Below, in pieces: positions 8,992 to 18,082 of a stretch of 64,000 nt of DNA. A model generated the notes under the pieces. It saw only the letters and a list, made by a program, of their open reading frames with translations. It ran no database searches and had not been told where the DNA came from. The stretch is taken from assembly GCA_023336205.1 (NCBI GenBank), contig JALQCR010000002.1:62001-126000 (forward strand). The letters are read 5' to 3'. The DNA comes from Pseudanabaena sp. Salubria-1. Its GTDB lineage: Bacteria > Cyanobacteriota > Cyanobacteriia > Pseudanabaenales > Pseudanabaenaceae. Both the position numbers and the translations under genes were made by a program. Every line of letters begins with the position of its first letter. Position 1 is the first letter of the stretch.

Positions 8992-9942
8992 ATGAGGACT
9001 GACACGCTTTTTTACCAGTTATTTAACGCTTTTCACAGCTTGCTATTTGAGCTAATCGAACGCCCGATTTCGGAAGCAGAGGGCTATGAATTTAGCTCAG
9101 TGGAAGTAAAAGAGAAAGCCTTTCGCTTTGATGGAATATTTATCCCAAAAGCAAAAGACAAGCCGATATATCTACTCGAAGTGCAGTTTCAGCAAAAGGA
9201 AGACTTTTACTGGGAGTACTTATCTGAGATATATCTATACCTGAACCAATCTCGTCCCGAACATGATTGGAAAGCGATCGCCATCTTTGCGAGGCGTAGC
9301 TATGAGCCAGAGCCAAGAAGCCATGTGCAGGAGATGCTCAACTGCCAGAGGATACTCAGAGTGTACTTGGAAGACTTGGTAGATCGGGAGACGGACTCCT
9401 TTGCGATCGCTATTGTTCAGTTAATCTTGTCTAGTGAAAGTCAAGCCGTAGCTATGGCAAGACAATTGGGCGATAAAATTGAGCAGGAAAATGATCCCGA
9501 AATTCAAGAGCAGGTATTAGAATTAATAGAGACAGTATTGGTCTATAAATTTCCAAAATTAAATCGTCAGGAGATTGAGGCAATGTTTACATACAGCGAT
9601 TTAAAGCAGACTCGTGTATATCAAGAGGCGAGAGAAGAAGGCGAGCTACGTGGTGAGCAGCGCGGTGAGCAACGTGGGTTACAGCTAGGTGAACAAAAAG
9701 GTTTAAAGCTAGGTGAACAAAAAGGTTTGAAGCTAGGTGAGCAGCGCGGACTGGTAAAGGGGCAAGCTACGATGCTACTGCGGCTGCTCAATCGTAAGTT
9801 TGGACAGATTAGCCCAAGTTTGCGGGGCAAGGTAAATAAACTATCGGCAAAACAGCTAGAAAATCTAGCCGAAGCATTATTTGACTTAGAGACGATCGCC
9901 GACCTAAGTGATTGGCTAAAAACTCAAGGTAAAGCTAAATAG
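8992..9942 (+). CDS. Rpn/DUF2887-type PD-(D/E)xK nuclease-like protein (316 aa)
   Basis: This has the layout of the Rpn family of recombination-promoting nuclease/transposase-like proteins common in cyanobacteria. The N-terminal nuclease fold carries FRFDGIF (D47) and LLEVQFQ (E63, Q65), the PD-(D/E)xK core. A helical middle follows, then a low-complexity run of GEQ(K/R)GL(K/Q)L units at about 221-255, and a short C-terminal helical domain (QLENLAEALFDLETIADLSDWL) like DUF4351. Such proteins are believed to cleave DNA and move within genomes; activity here is inferred. It lies 112 bases after polymerase-like gene 2 and ends in a clear terminator at 9963. Confidence 0.8.
   Translation: MRTDTLFYQLFNAFHSLLFELIERPISEAEGYEFSSVEVKEKAFRFDGIFIPKAKDKPIYLLEVQFQQKEDFYWEYLSEIYLYLNQSRPEHDWKAIAIFARRSYEPEPRSHVQEMLNCQRILRVYLEDLVDRETDSFAIAIVQLILSSESQAVAMARQLGDKIEQENDPEIQEQVLELIETVLVYKFPKLNRQEIEAMFTYSDLKQTRVYQEAREEGELRGEQRGEQRGLQLGEQKGLKLGEQKGLKLGEQRGLVKGQATMLLRLLNRKFGQISPSLRGKVNKLSAKQLENLAEALFDLETIADLSDWLKTQGKAK
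9653..9755 (+). repeat. In-frame 12/24-bp tandem repeat inside the Rpn-like gene
   Basis: Two nearly identical 24-base units, CTAGGTGAACAAAAAGG plus TTTRAAG, are flanked by more diverged 12-base units. All preserve the reading frame, so copy number could vary without disrupting the gene. Confidence 0.7.
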
Positions 9943-9962
9943 AGAATTTTTGAACCAATACT

Positions 9963-9999
9963 AAAAAAAGGCAGGACAGCTAAAGTCTTGCCTTTTTTT
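9963..9999 (+). terminator. Intrinsic terminator after the Rpn-like gene
   Basis: AAAAAAAGGCAGGAC pairs with GTCTTGCCTTTTTTT around a 7-base loop, with one G-T pair, and ends in a run of seven T. Its A- and T-runs would let it work in both directions. Confidence 0.8.
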
Positions 10000-10072
10000 G
10001 TGCCAATGGCTAGCGCCTGTTCTCAGGAACAAACGCATAACAACTGAAAGTTTGCCAAAAGCACAAAATCCT

Positions 10073-11050
10073 ATGTTTGAAATTACCCAAGAAATTGAAG
10101 AGCATTTTGATTGTTCTTTACGGATAAAAGCAGAAGCAACAGTAGAGGCGATCGCCCTATCGAAATCCATCCAGATTGGCGAACCTGACCAGCAAATAGA
10201 ACTAGCCAAAGCATCGGGGTGGGGAACCCTCACCGATATCTGGGTGGGAGCGAACCACCAAGGAAACACATGGCAGTACCGATGCTATGAAAGACTTTGC
10301 CAACTGCTCACAACCGCAGAAATCCAAGCCGCCAAATCAGCCACTGCGACCGCATACCAAACTAGTTTTGAAGTCATCCGCGCCATGTGGGACTTACTCG
10401 CCGCGATTGGATTTACAGGTGGCTCGATCATTGAACCTGCTTGCAACACCTTATCCTTTATGGGTTGTCAGCCTCAGAATATGAGAATCAGATCGCAATG
10501 GGTAGGCGTAGAGCTAGATCCCACTTTTGCCCAAATAGCGAGACTGCTTTATCCAGAAGCTCAAATTTATGCCCAAGGCTTCGAGAAAGTCAGCCTATCG
10601 GATAGCAGCTTTGACCTAGCGATCGGCAATGTCCCCTTTGGCAATTACAAGCTGTTTGATTCCCGATATGCCCACCTAAATCTGAGCGTGCATAACTATT
10701 TTTTTGCTAAATGCACAGATCTAGTACGCGAGAACGGTTTGCTTTGTCTGATTTCCAGTTGCTTTACCCTTGACTCGCTTGGCACAAGTTTTAGGAGACA
10801 TCTAGCCGAAAAGTTAGAATTGGTCACCGCAATACGGTTGCCAGATATCGCCTTTAAACGATTCTCCAATACGGCGGTTGTAGCCGATATTCTTCTTTTC
10901 CGTAAATTAACCGAAGCGGAACGAAAGCTAACAACTGCAAAGGATTACAAATATCCTAGTTGGGTCAAGACATCCCCATCAGGTAAACATACCGTTAACC
11001 AAGAGCCAATCATGATTAATCAATGGTTCAAGGAGCCAGAAGTAGCCTAG
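10073..11050 (+). CDS. N6-adenine DNA methyltransferase-like protein, degenerate motif I (325 aa)
   Basis: The first in-frame ATG at 10073 is chosen; an upstream TTG at 9998 falls within the terminator. Motif IV of N6-adenine methyltransferases is visible as NVPFGN at 186-191 (the NPPY/NVPF class), and helices and strands after it (RENGLLCLISSCFTLDS, FSNTAVVADILLFRK) fit the fold. The SAM-binding motif I, normally EPxxGxGxF, reads EPACNTLSF at 121-129 and lacks both glycines, so SAM binding may be impaired or altered. It precedes the large helicase by 87 bases; elsewhere such methyltransferase and helicase domains are often fused in phage and plasmid polyvalent proteins. Confidence 0.65.
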   Translation: MFEITQEIEEHFDCSLRIKAEATVEAIALSKSIQIGEPDQQIELAKASGWGTLTDIWVGANHQGNTWQYRCYERLCQLLTTAEIQAAKSATATAYQTSFEVIRAMWDLLAAIGFTGGSIIEPACNTLSFMGCQPQNMRIRSQWVGVELDPTFAQIARLLYPEAQIYAQGFEKVSLSDSSFDLAIGNVPFGNYKLFDSRYAHLNLSVHNYFFAKCTDLVRENGLLCLISSCFTLDSLGTSFRRHLAEKLELVTAIRLPDIAFKRFSNTAVVADILLFRKLTEAERKLTTAKDYKYPSWVKTSPSGKHTVNQEPIMINQWFKEPEVA

Positions 11051-11085
11051 CGGCGATTCGACAGAAAAATTACACACCAACAACA

Positions 11086-11123
11086 AGCGTCTCAACCCAA
11101 TCAAGGGAAGGGGCGCTTTTTTT
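11086..11123 (+). terminator. Terminator-like hairpin between methyltransferase and helicase genes
   Basis: AGCGTCTC pairs with GGGGCGCT, counting G-T pairs, and is followed by seven T. It sits 14 bases ahead of the helicase start and may attenuate read-through. Confidence 0.55.
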
Positions 11124-11137
11124 ATTGAGGAAAAATC

Positions 11138-14100
11138 ATGAGTCCCAAAACAATAAAATTTCGTAACATTCTCGGTGAACTGAACGTCGCCAAACTATAT
11201 GGTGGAGAGCATTTAGGCGTAACCGCCCCAGCCAACTTTGACCTACGCAAAGAGATTAGCAAGATTGGTAAAGCGATCGGCAAATTTTACCAACCCGCAC
11301 CAGTACAAACACAGGTAATCCAGATACCGCCCCAACTACAACATGTCTTACCCAATGCATTTTGTGAATATGAAAGTCAAATCTACCGTCGTACCGACAG
11401 CCAACTGGAACTAATCGAAAACCAGTCCCATCGCATTCGTGCGGCTATGTCTGTGGTCAAGATTTTGGACTTAGTGTTGAAAATGCAACAGTATGACGAT
11501 GACCGAGAACTAGCGAAACTGCGTCAAGTTCTCAATCAAAAATACGATGCGTTCGTAATTAGATTTGGCAACTTTACCGCCAAAGTCAACCTTGAAATCT
11601 TCAAAGAAGACCCAAATTACTACCGCTTAAGAGCATTAGAAATTGACCAAGGCAAAGGAAAAAGTCCCACCAAAGCACCGATATTCGATCAACGAACAGT
11701 CAGAGCCACACCAAGATATCGCGCCAGTAATGCCAAAGATGCCCTTGCTCAATGTCTAGATGCGCGGAGCTTTATTGACCTTGACTGGATTGGGAATCTG
11801 CTCGACAAAATTATCAGCACTGTTGTCATCGAACTAGAAGGGACAGTGTTCTACAACGGAACCACACCACTAGAAGACCTACAAGCAGCTTCCAAAGAAG
11901 ATTGGATTACCCGCGAAGAATTTATTAGTGGCAATGTGGTCGCACGTTTAAACAGAGTAATCGCATGGCAGCAAATGGGAGTCCCCGACTGGCTAAACAT
12001 AGAGATTTATCACCAAGTCATCAGCGACAACCAGCCAGTCCCCTGCTTACCCGAAGCCGAAGATGTGGATATCAAAGTGCGCTGCGCCGTCAAATTGGGA
12101 CTCAATATCAACTATATGACCCCAGACGAGCTAAATCTGCTGTTACGCAATACTATCCGCGTGAAGCTAGGAACAAGTTGGCTGCCCGAAACTGTAATCA
12201 AGGAATTTACCGAACAACTGCTCAGCCATGCAGGAAAAAGCACCGTCAAGTTTCATCCTGACCCCGCCAACATTTGGGTAATCACAGGTGACAGCAAACT
12301 AATTGTTTCACCCCAGAACAAAACCGAGTGGGGAACTCGTAACTTTACGGCGATCGCCCTGATTGACCACACCCTCAACCAAAAAGATCCCAAAGTCTAC
12401 GATTACTACAAAGACAAAGATGGCAACACCATCGCCACGCTCAACCTCGAAGCAACATCGGAGTCGCGCACGATGAGGGATAAGATTCAAACTGCTTTCA
12501 AAGCATGGATCTGGAGTGATGGCGATCGCGCCGAAAGGTTATGTCTGCACTATAACCAATATCACAACCTCTACCGCGATACTGTCTATGACGGTTCACA
12601 CCTGACCTTTCCAGGTATGACTCCAGATTTTCAGATGCGTCGTCATCAAGCTAACTTTGTGCGTCGTGTCGAACGTCAGAAAGCCTCTTTTGCCGCTCAT
12701 CGGGTCGGCTATGGCAAAACCGCGTCAATGATTGCATCAGGCATGGAACTCAAACGCAAAGGCATGGCTCACAAAGTTATGCATGTAACCATGAAATCGA
12801 TCTTGCCTGATTACTACAAAGAATTTCGGAGGTTGTACCCCGAAGCCAACATTCTCGTTCCCACAGTCAAAGAATTTGCTAAAGATAGCCGTCGCGTTCT
12901 ATTGAGCAAGATTGCTACTCATAACCATGATGCAATTTTACTAACATACGAACAGTTCTTTAACTTGCCCATCAGCGAGGAAACTGAATTGATGTTTTTG
13001 GAAGAGCAAATGTCAGCGATCGCTTCTATCTTTGGCTCAACCACCAAAGAAGAATCAAAGCAAGCATTTCGCAGTCTAGAATCTACTCGTAAGAAGATTG
13101 GCTTACGGATTCAAGAAATTGAAACCAGCCATCGCAAAGACCGCGTGATCTATTTTGAGCAACTGGGTATAGATGCACTGTTCATTGACGAAGTACAGCA
13201 AATCAAACGACTGCAAATCCTGACTACTCAGCATAACGTCTCTGGCATTCCCTCTGGATATAGCCAACGCGCCCATGACTGCTTCATGAAAGTGCGATAC
13301 CTGCTTGGTAATGGTAAGAGGGTGATCTACTCAACAGGAACACCACTCAGCAACACTATGGCGGAAATGGATGTGTGGATGCGCTATCTGCAACTCGACC
13401 TACTCGAAGAACAGGGACTAACCCACTTTGATAGTTTCTGCTCGCGCTTCTGTGAAACCAGCACCGCCCTAGAAATTAGTCCCACAGGTAGGCTGAAATC
13501 GAAAACTCGTCTACGAGAATTTGTAAACCTGCCCGAACTGATGGCGATGTGGTGTCAAGTAACCGATATTCAGACTGCCGCGCTTGCCGAGGTCAAAACA
13601 CCGACACCGCATTACCATGTGATGTCTTGCAAGCCATCTCAAGAGCAAATCGCCTATATGGATAAGCTCTGCGATCGCGCTGAAGCAGTAGAAAAACGCA
13701 AAGTCAAAGCTGAAGTTGACAATATGCTCAAAATCACAGGCGACGGCTCCAAGTCATCAATGCACACGAAACTGGTATCACCAGATGCCTCAGAATGGCT
13801 AGACAACAAACTCTTAGCCTGTGCATGGAATGTCTGGCAAATCTGGACAATCACCGCGATCTGCAAAGGAACTCAAGCGATCTTTTGCGATCGCAATGCG
13901 CCTAAGAAAGATAAGTGGAATAGCTACAGCTATATTCGCGATACTTTGCTGATGTTGGGTATACCTGCTGACCAGATTGCTTTTATCCATGACTATGATA
14001 CCGATGCCAAGAAAGTCAAGCTGTTTGAAGCCATTAATCAAGGTCGCATCAGGATTGTCTTCGGCTCCACTTCCAAACTTGGTACAGGTGTGAATATGCA

Positions 14101-15400
14101 AACCAAACTGATTGCCTTGCACCACATTGATTGTCCTTGGCGACCATCGGATCTCGAACAACGCGAAGGTAGAGGAGTGAGGCAGGGTAATGAATGGAGT
14201 GATGTCTTCATTTTCCGCTATGTCACTGAAGGTAGGAATAACCAAGCGGGATTTGATTCGTTCCTATGGCAAGCGATTGAGAATAAGCAGAGGATGATTT
14301 CGCAGGTGATGTCGGGCGATCGCACCCATCGCACTATCGAAGACATTGATGAGACTGTCCTCAACGCCGCCCAAATGAAAGCGATCGCATCGGGCGATCC
14401 ACTGATTATGGAACGGGCAACCCTCGAAGCCGAATTGCAAGGACTAGGAATGCAATTGCAAGCCTATAACGATACGCAGTTTAGGGACAAATCCAAGATT
14501 CAGTATCTAGCTGACATGGTAAATACCAACCATCCTGCCAACATTCAGCATATTCAATCAGACCTAGCCACTGTTGCCAAAGCCAACCTGAAGCAATTCA
14601 TTAGCGATCGCGGTGTGATGTTGGATAAAGCTGTGCTGATAGACGATCATATTTCTGAACAATTCCAAAAGTTGAGAAATAGCTATCGGTTAACTCAAAT
14701 CCAAATCGGACAATTTGCAGGACTGAATGTGTATCTGAGCAGATTTGGCTCTGAGGTCAATGGCTCGATTGGTATGAGCATTAGTTCAGGTTATGAATTT
14801 AATGTTGATTGCCACAATCCGCATAGTTCTCTTTTGCATGTGGTGAGGAATGCGATCGCTGCCAAATTAACTACAGCCCAAGAAACTCTTGAACGCGATC
14901 GGCAAGAACTACCAATCTTGCAAAAGCGCGTCAGTCAGCCGTTCGATCAACTTCAGACATACCACGAAAAAGCAAATCGGTTAGAGTTTCTCAAGCAACT
15001 GTTTGACACAATTGCTAACGAAGCACCCGTGGATAATGACGATCAAGAGCCTAATCTTGATGATGAGGAATTGACTGACTCAAGAGAGATATTTTGGCAA
15101 CGTGATTCTATAGTCGCCAAGTTGGAGCTACCATCAACAGCGATCGTGGAAGCATTGAGGCAAAGACAGTTTGAGGATTGGGTATCAGGTGACGCTGATA
15201 ACTGGCTTGAACAAATCGCGCAGATTGTTAGCAATGTTGAGATTGAAATTCCTGTAAATGGCGATCGGCTTTTGCAGTTTCTGCAACCGCAAGTATTCAA
15301 GCCTTTGTCTGAATTTATGCTTCTAGAAAGAGGAGGTAAGCGACTTGTGATTCCGCAGAAGAATGTAAATGAGGAGAGAGAACAGTTGAAGCTGTTCTAA
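11138..15400 (+). CDS. Large SNF2-like DEAD/DEAH helicase or translocase (1420 aa)
   Basis: A superfamily 2 ATPase. Walker A is GYGKT at 524-528, Walker B with DEVQ at 684-687, motif III-like STGTPLSNTMAEMD, and the C-terminal lobe ends with QREGRGVRQG from Q1008 followed by FIFRYVTEG, the SNF2 motif VI pattern. Residues 1-500 and 1080-1420 are family-specific and not recognised. This architecture matches the giant helicases of plasmid and phage polyvalent proteins, thought to remodel or translocate DNA during replication, transfer or defence. The GAGGAAAAATC upstream supports the ATG at 11138. It closes the left gene cluster and is followed by a terminator at 15409. Confidence 0.85.
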   Translation: MSPKTIKFRNILGELNVAKLYGGEHLGVTAPANFDLRKEISKIGKAIGKFYQPAPVQTQVIQIPPQLQHVLPNAFCEYESQIYRRTDSQLELIENQSHRIRAAMSVVKILDLVLKMQQYDDDRELAKLRQVLNQKYDAFVIRFGNFTAKVNLEIFKEDPNYYRLRALEIDQGKGKSPTKAPIFDQRTVRATPRYRASNAKDALAQCLDARSFIDLDWIGNLLDKIISTVVIELEGTVFYNGTTPLEDLQAASKEDWITREEFISGNVVARLNRVIAWQQMGVPDWLNIEIYHQVISDNQPVPCLPEAEDVDIKVRCAVKLGLNINYMTPDELNLLLRNTIRVKLGTSWLPETVIKEFTEQLLSHAGKSTVKFHPDPANIWVITGDSKLIVSPQNKTEWGTRNFTAIALIDHTLNQKDPKVYDYYKDKDGNTIATLNLEATSESRTMRDKIQTAFKAWIWSDGDRAERLCLHYNQYHNLYRDTVYDGSHLTFPGMTPDFQMRRHQANFVRRVERQKASFAAHRVGYGKTASMIASGMELKRKGMAHKVMHVTMKSILPDYYKEFRRLYPEANILVPTVKEFAKDSRRVLLSKIATHNHDAILLTYEQFFNLPISEETELMFLEEQMSAIASIFGSTTKEESKQAFRSLESTRKKIGLRIQEIETSHRKDRVIYFEQLGIDALFIDEVQQIKRLQILTTQHNVSGIPSGYSQRAHDCFMKVRYLLGNGKRVIYSTGTPLSNTMAEMDVWMRYLQLDLLEEQGLTHFDSFCSRFCETSTALEISPTGRLKSKTRLREFVNLPELMAMWCQVTDIQTAALAEVKTPTPHYHVMSCKPSQEQIAYMDKLCDRAEAVEKRKVKAEVDNMLKITGDGSKSSMHTKLVSPDASEWLDNKLLACAWNVWQIWTITAICKGTQAIFCDRNAPKKDKWNSYSYIRDTLLMLGIPADQIAFIHDYDTDAKKVKLFEAINQGRIRIVFGSTSKLGTGVNMQTKLIALHHIDCPWRPSDLEQREGRGVRQGNEWSDVFIFRYVTEGRNNQAGFDSFLWQAIENKQRMISQVMSGDRTHRTIEDIDETVLNAAQMKAIASGDPLIMERATLEAELQGLGMQLQAYNDTQFRDKSKIQYLADMVNTNHPANIQHIQSDLATVAKANLKQFISDRGVMLDKAVLIDDHISEQFQKLRNSYRLTQIQIGQFAGLNVYLSRFGSEVNGSIGMSISSGYEFNVDCHNPHSSLLHVVRNAIAAKLTTAQETLERDRQELPILQKRVSQPFDQLQTYHEKANRLEFLKQLFDTIANEAPVDNDDQEPNLDDEELTDSREIFWQRDSIVAKLELPSTAIVEALRQRQFEDWVSGDADNWLEQIAQIVSNVEIEIPVNGDRLLQFLQPQVFKPLSEFMLLERGGKRLVIPQKNVNEEREQLKLF

Positions 15401-15408
15401 AACTGTTG

Positions 15409-15455
15409 TTACAAAAGAGAAAGTCTTAGCTCTGCGAAGATTTTCTCTTTTGTAA
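15409..15455 (+). terminator. Terminator after the helicase gene
   Basis: TTACAAAAGAGAAA pairs with TTTCTCTTTTGTAA around a 19-base loop. It is the only candidate signal closing the leftmost cluster. Confidence 0.65.
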
Positions 15456-15529
15456 TGACTTCATTTATTGGGATATGTCCGCTTACGGAAATCCCAAGGT
15501 TTTTCTTCTGATCGCGCAACTTTCGGGGA

Positions 15530-15690
15530 TATGTGGATTATTTTTCAGCACAGGTTTAGGAACGTTATGCTGCATTTTGCTAAATAAAACTTTGTTTAGC
15601 TACATTATCCTACAAAAATCTTGTTAATACACTTATTTGGTTGCTTTATCTCACAAGTTGTGTGATGTTTACCTTGTATAAGTATTTATC
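15530..15690 (+). repeat. Dispersed repeat, copy 1, in the 415-bp gap after the helicase
   Basis: This stretch is a diverged copy of the sequence at 27467-27620: both share GATTATTTTTCAGCACAGG, TTATGCTG, TTGGTTGCTTTATCT and TTGTATAAGTAT in the same order. No coding frame is evident. Both copies sit at the left border of AT-rich imported genes. No inverted ends or flanking duplication are seen, so its nature is open. The rest of the gap (15456-15529 and 15691-15815) shows nothing recognisable. Confidence 0.6.
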
Positions 15691-15991
15691 CTACAATCTG
15701 CAAGATAATACATAGTTAAGCTGTATTCCATAAGCCCAGTCTTAGATAAAGTTATAGTGGCTTGAGGCAAATACGAGATGATATACTGACAGAGTAAACA
15801 AATTTATCGAAACAGATGGGTATGATTGACGCTAGTTTAAACCGAGAATCAATGACTTTAGTTGAACTTCTTCTGCATTTTTTCAAAGGCAGTAGGGTAG
15901 TAAATGGAGGGACTATTACAGTTCGTATTGGTAATGAACATTCTGTTCCCGTACAAGGTTCTGGTGGTGAAGGATACACACAATATGTTAA

Positions 15992-17249
15992 CTGAGATCT
16001 TGCACCATTCCTGAAAGAGTTAAGTAGGAATGGGTTTGAGAATAATTTCAAACCCATGACGAGCAGCAATATCGGCACTAATTTGGAGATACCTAAGAAG
16101 TTTCAACCAAAGGACAGAAGGAAATAAAACGGAAAGTGTCAAATCACAGGTAGCTTTCCAGTCCAAGACAGGAGGACTCGACCATTGATCAATCCAATGG
16201 GCCAAAAGATAAGCAAGCAGAGAGAGGATAAGCCAACGATAAACACCAAGTTTTGTAGATTGCCCAAAACAATGCAAACCAAAGCGATGTTTGATGGTTT
16301 TGAAGAATCCCTCAATCGCCCAACGCTTACGACCTAACATCACCAGATAAGCACCAGAATAAGGATGAGAAGAGACAACAAAGCGTAACTCCCGTTTACT
16401 ATCAGCTCTTTTGAGCCAAAACCAAGAGATCGTCAAAGGCTGAGTTAGCCCTTCTAGCAAAATTTGTTGTCCACGTTTGCCATGACGATAAAGTTGTTTG
16501 ACTGTACGGCCATCTTGAAGTTTACGATTGTTGCGTACACCGACAACGATGCGCCAAGTCTTGGCGCGGACAGTATTGAAAAACTTCACCGTACTAAACT
16601 CAGTATCAGCAAGGACAATCACAGTCTTGCCTTGGGTTAGTTGCTTGGGTACTGTCCCCAATAACTTACAAGCTAAGTCAGAGGGACTGGGGTATCCTTT
16701 GCCGCGCCATACTCTAAAACTCCATGGTACGCGCCACTCTCCATAGACCAGATACAGTACAACCAGATGTAGTCCTCGCTTTCCGTTTAGTATTCTCACC
16801 CATGGGTCTGGTTCGTTTTGGGTGGGATTGCTCAAATGTAAAAACTTGCCGCTTTTTTCTAGGGTAGTCAAGTCTATCAGTATCTTTAATGGCACTTGTT
16901 TCGATGGGCGATGCTTGGCGATTTGTCCCAAAATAGCCTGCCGTGTTGACCGAATTACTGCTCTCGTTGACCAGTTATAGTGATTGAGAAATCGGCTGAG
17001 TGCACTCGCTGATTTTATCTGTGTATGTTCTGGATAAGGATGCCTTTGTGCTTCGAGAAATAGTCCTAGTATTGCATTGAGACTTGCTGTTTGATACACA
17101 CTTGGCATCAAACACAGAAGACTATACACTAGCCCTTGGGCGTGCTTAACGATGCTTTCCATGCTCGTTATTTAATTTACTACTACGCCCTTTTTTTCAC
17201 ATTTCTGCTCTTTCTGCAACCCCTTTTCTTGAATGGTGCAAGATCTCAG
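15992..17249 (-). mobile_element. IS4/IS701-like insertion sequence, copy 1 (1258 bp)
   Basis: Perfect 19-bp terminal inverted repeats (CTGAGATCTTGCACCATTC) bound the element, with TTAA duplicated at 15988-15991 and 17250-17253. The 4-bp TTAA target fits the YTAR preference reported for IS701-type elements. Four copies in the window are the same length and encode identical proteins. Confidence 0.9.
16020..17162 (-). CDS. DDE transposase of the IS4/IS701-like element, copy 1 (380 aa)
   Basis: DDE transposase that would cut and paste its element. Seen: LIDLTTLEKSGK (first Asp), IVLADTEFSTVKF (second Asp) and RWAIEGFFKTIK, which keeps the R(3)E(6)K spacing of the IS4 superfamily. The protein is full length and identical in all four copies, so it is probably active. 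The 72-aa frame on the opposite strand within it is a shadow. Confidence 0.9.
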   Translation of the reverse strand: MESIVKHAQGLVYSLLCLMPSVYQTASLNAILGLFLEAQRHPYPEHTQIKSASALSRFLNHYNWSTRAVIRSTRQAILGQIAKHRPSKQVPLKILIDLTTLEKSGKFLHLSNPTQNEPDPWVRILNGKRGLHLVVLYLVYGEWRVPWSFRVWRGKGYPSPSDLACKLLGTVPKQLTQGKTVIVLADTEFSTVKFFNTVRAKTWRIVVGVRNNRKLQDGRTVKQLYRHGKRGQQILLEGLTQPLTISWFWLKRADSKRELRFVVSSHPYSGAYLVMLGRKRWAIEGFFKTIKHRFGLHCFGQSTKLGVYRWLILSLLAYLLAHWIDQWSSPPVLDWKATCDLTLSVLFPSVLWLKLLRYLQISADIAARHGFEIILKPIPT

Positions 17250-17798
17250 TTAAGGCATTTGGATGGGAGACCATCAATCGTCAGCCTGTTGTTGTGGTTG
17301 AGGCGGAAGAAGTAATTGATGAGGATGTAAATCGTTCTGCTAGTGACCGTTTCATTTTAACCCACGATACCTACAAGTTAATTCGAGCTTTAATTAGTGG
17401 TGAGGTTGATGTTACTAATGTTGTGAATGGAACAGCTAACAGTTTTTCTCCTGAAAAAGGTACTGTTAGTGTTGTTTTAGATGGAGAATCATCCAGTCGA
17501 TCAGTGATTGCGTGGGGTCGGGCTAGTGCTGGTCGAGTGAAGTTATTTAAGTATCAAGAACTATACTATGCAGTTCATTTGGATACTCCAAAGATCATCT
17601 CTCAAACCCAAATCACTGAACCACAGAAAAAGAAAACTATGCCTAAACAAATCATTCAATGGTTGCCATTCGGGACTCTAAGTGAAGTTTTTCCTCGAAA
17701 GCCCGATCACTTGATATAAGCTTCAAGCTCAACAAAAAACTTGGTGTAATTAAGTTGTTTTCAGGTTGGGCAACCACTAGGAAACTTGACATATACGA

Positions 17799-17882
17799 GC
17801 CTAACATTCTCTTGGAGCGGACTGTCGAAAGATCTTGGTGTTGAGTTCAAGATTTTACATCCGCTCAAGCGCCTCGTTAGAT
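17799..17882 (+). other. Integron attC recombination site 1
   Basis: R-double-prime is GCCTAAC (17799-17805) and R-prime is GTTAGAT (17876-17882), matching RYYYAAC and GTTRRRY. L-double-prime CTTGGAGCGGA (17811-17821) pairs with L-prime TCCGCTCAAG (17860-17869), leaving one unpaired G, the extrahelical base typical of attC. An inner stem GATCTTG/CAAGATT caps the hairpin. At 84 nt it is within the usual attC size range. Confidence 0.85.
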
Positions 17883-18082
17883 AGATTAACTTTGTACAAA
17901 GGAAACAAATTGGAATAATATGGTGTTTGTATATATGTGTAGGGACATAATCTAGTGCTTGAATATTCATTTACACCACTTGACAAACAATATGATGATG
18001 GATTTGGAGCAGTTGGCTTGTCTTTTAAGGAAGCTGCTGAGAGTCTGACGGCAGAAGATGATCGGAATACATTCTTACATAA

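Larger units (their letters stand above)
15816..17719 (+). pseudogene. Cassette gene A, unknown function, split by IS4/IS701-like copy 1
   Basis: The gene begins at ATG 15816 (MGMIDASLNRESMTLVELL), runs to the IS at 15992, and resumes at 17254. Removing the IS and one TTAA copy restores a single frame of about 214 residues, passing YTQYVK straight into AFGWETINRQ. The joined product has a short N-terminal domain, a middle region (DRFILTHDTYKLIRALISGEV) and a C-terminal end with PKQIIQWLPFGTLSEVF. No family is recognised. It is followed 80 bases later by a canonical attC site, so it is the gene of an integron-type cassette. The 3' fragment has no obvious start of its own. Confidence 0.7.

Noticed and set aside
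9998..10072. TTG start for the methyltransferase-like gene at 9998
   Set aside because: It lies in the T-run of a terminator; the ATG at 10073 fits the family length better.
15715..15721. GTTAAGC as R-prime of a fourth attC upstream of cassette gene A
   Set aside because: No matching RYYYAAC or L arms could be found in the 130 bases before it.
16528..16746. 72-aa frame on the + strand, present four times
   Set aside because: It is the antisense shadow of the IS transposase and repeats only because the IS does.
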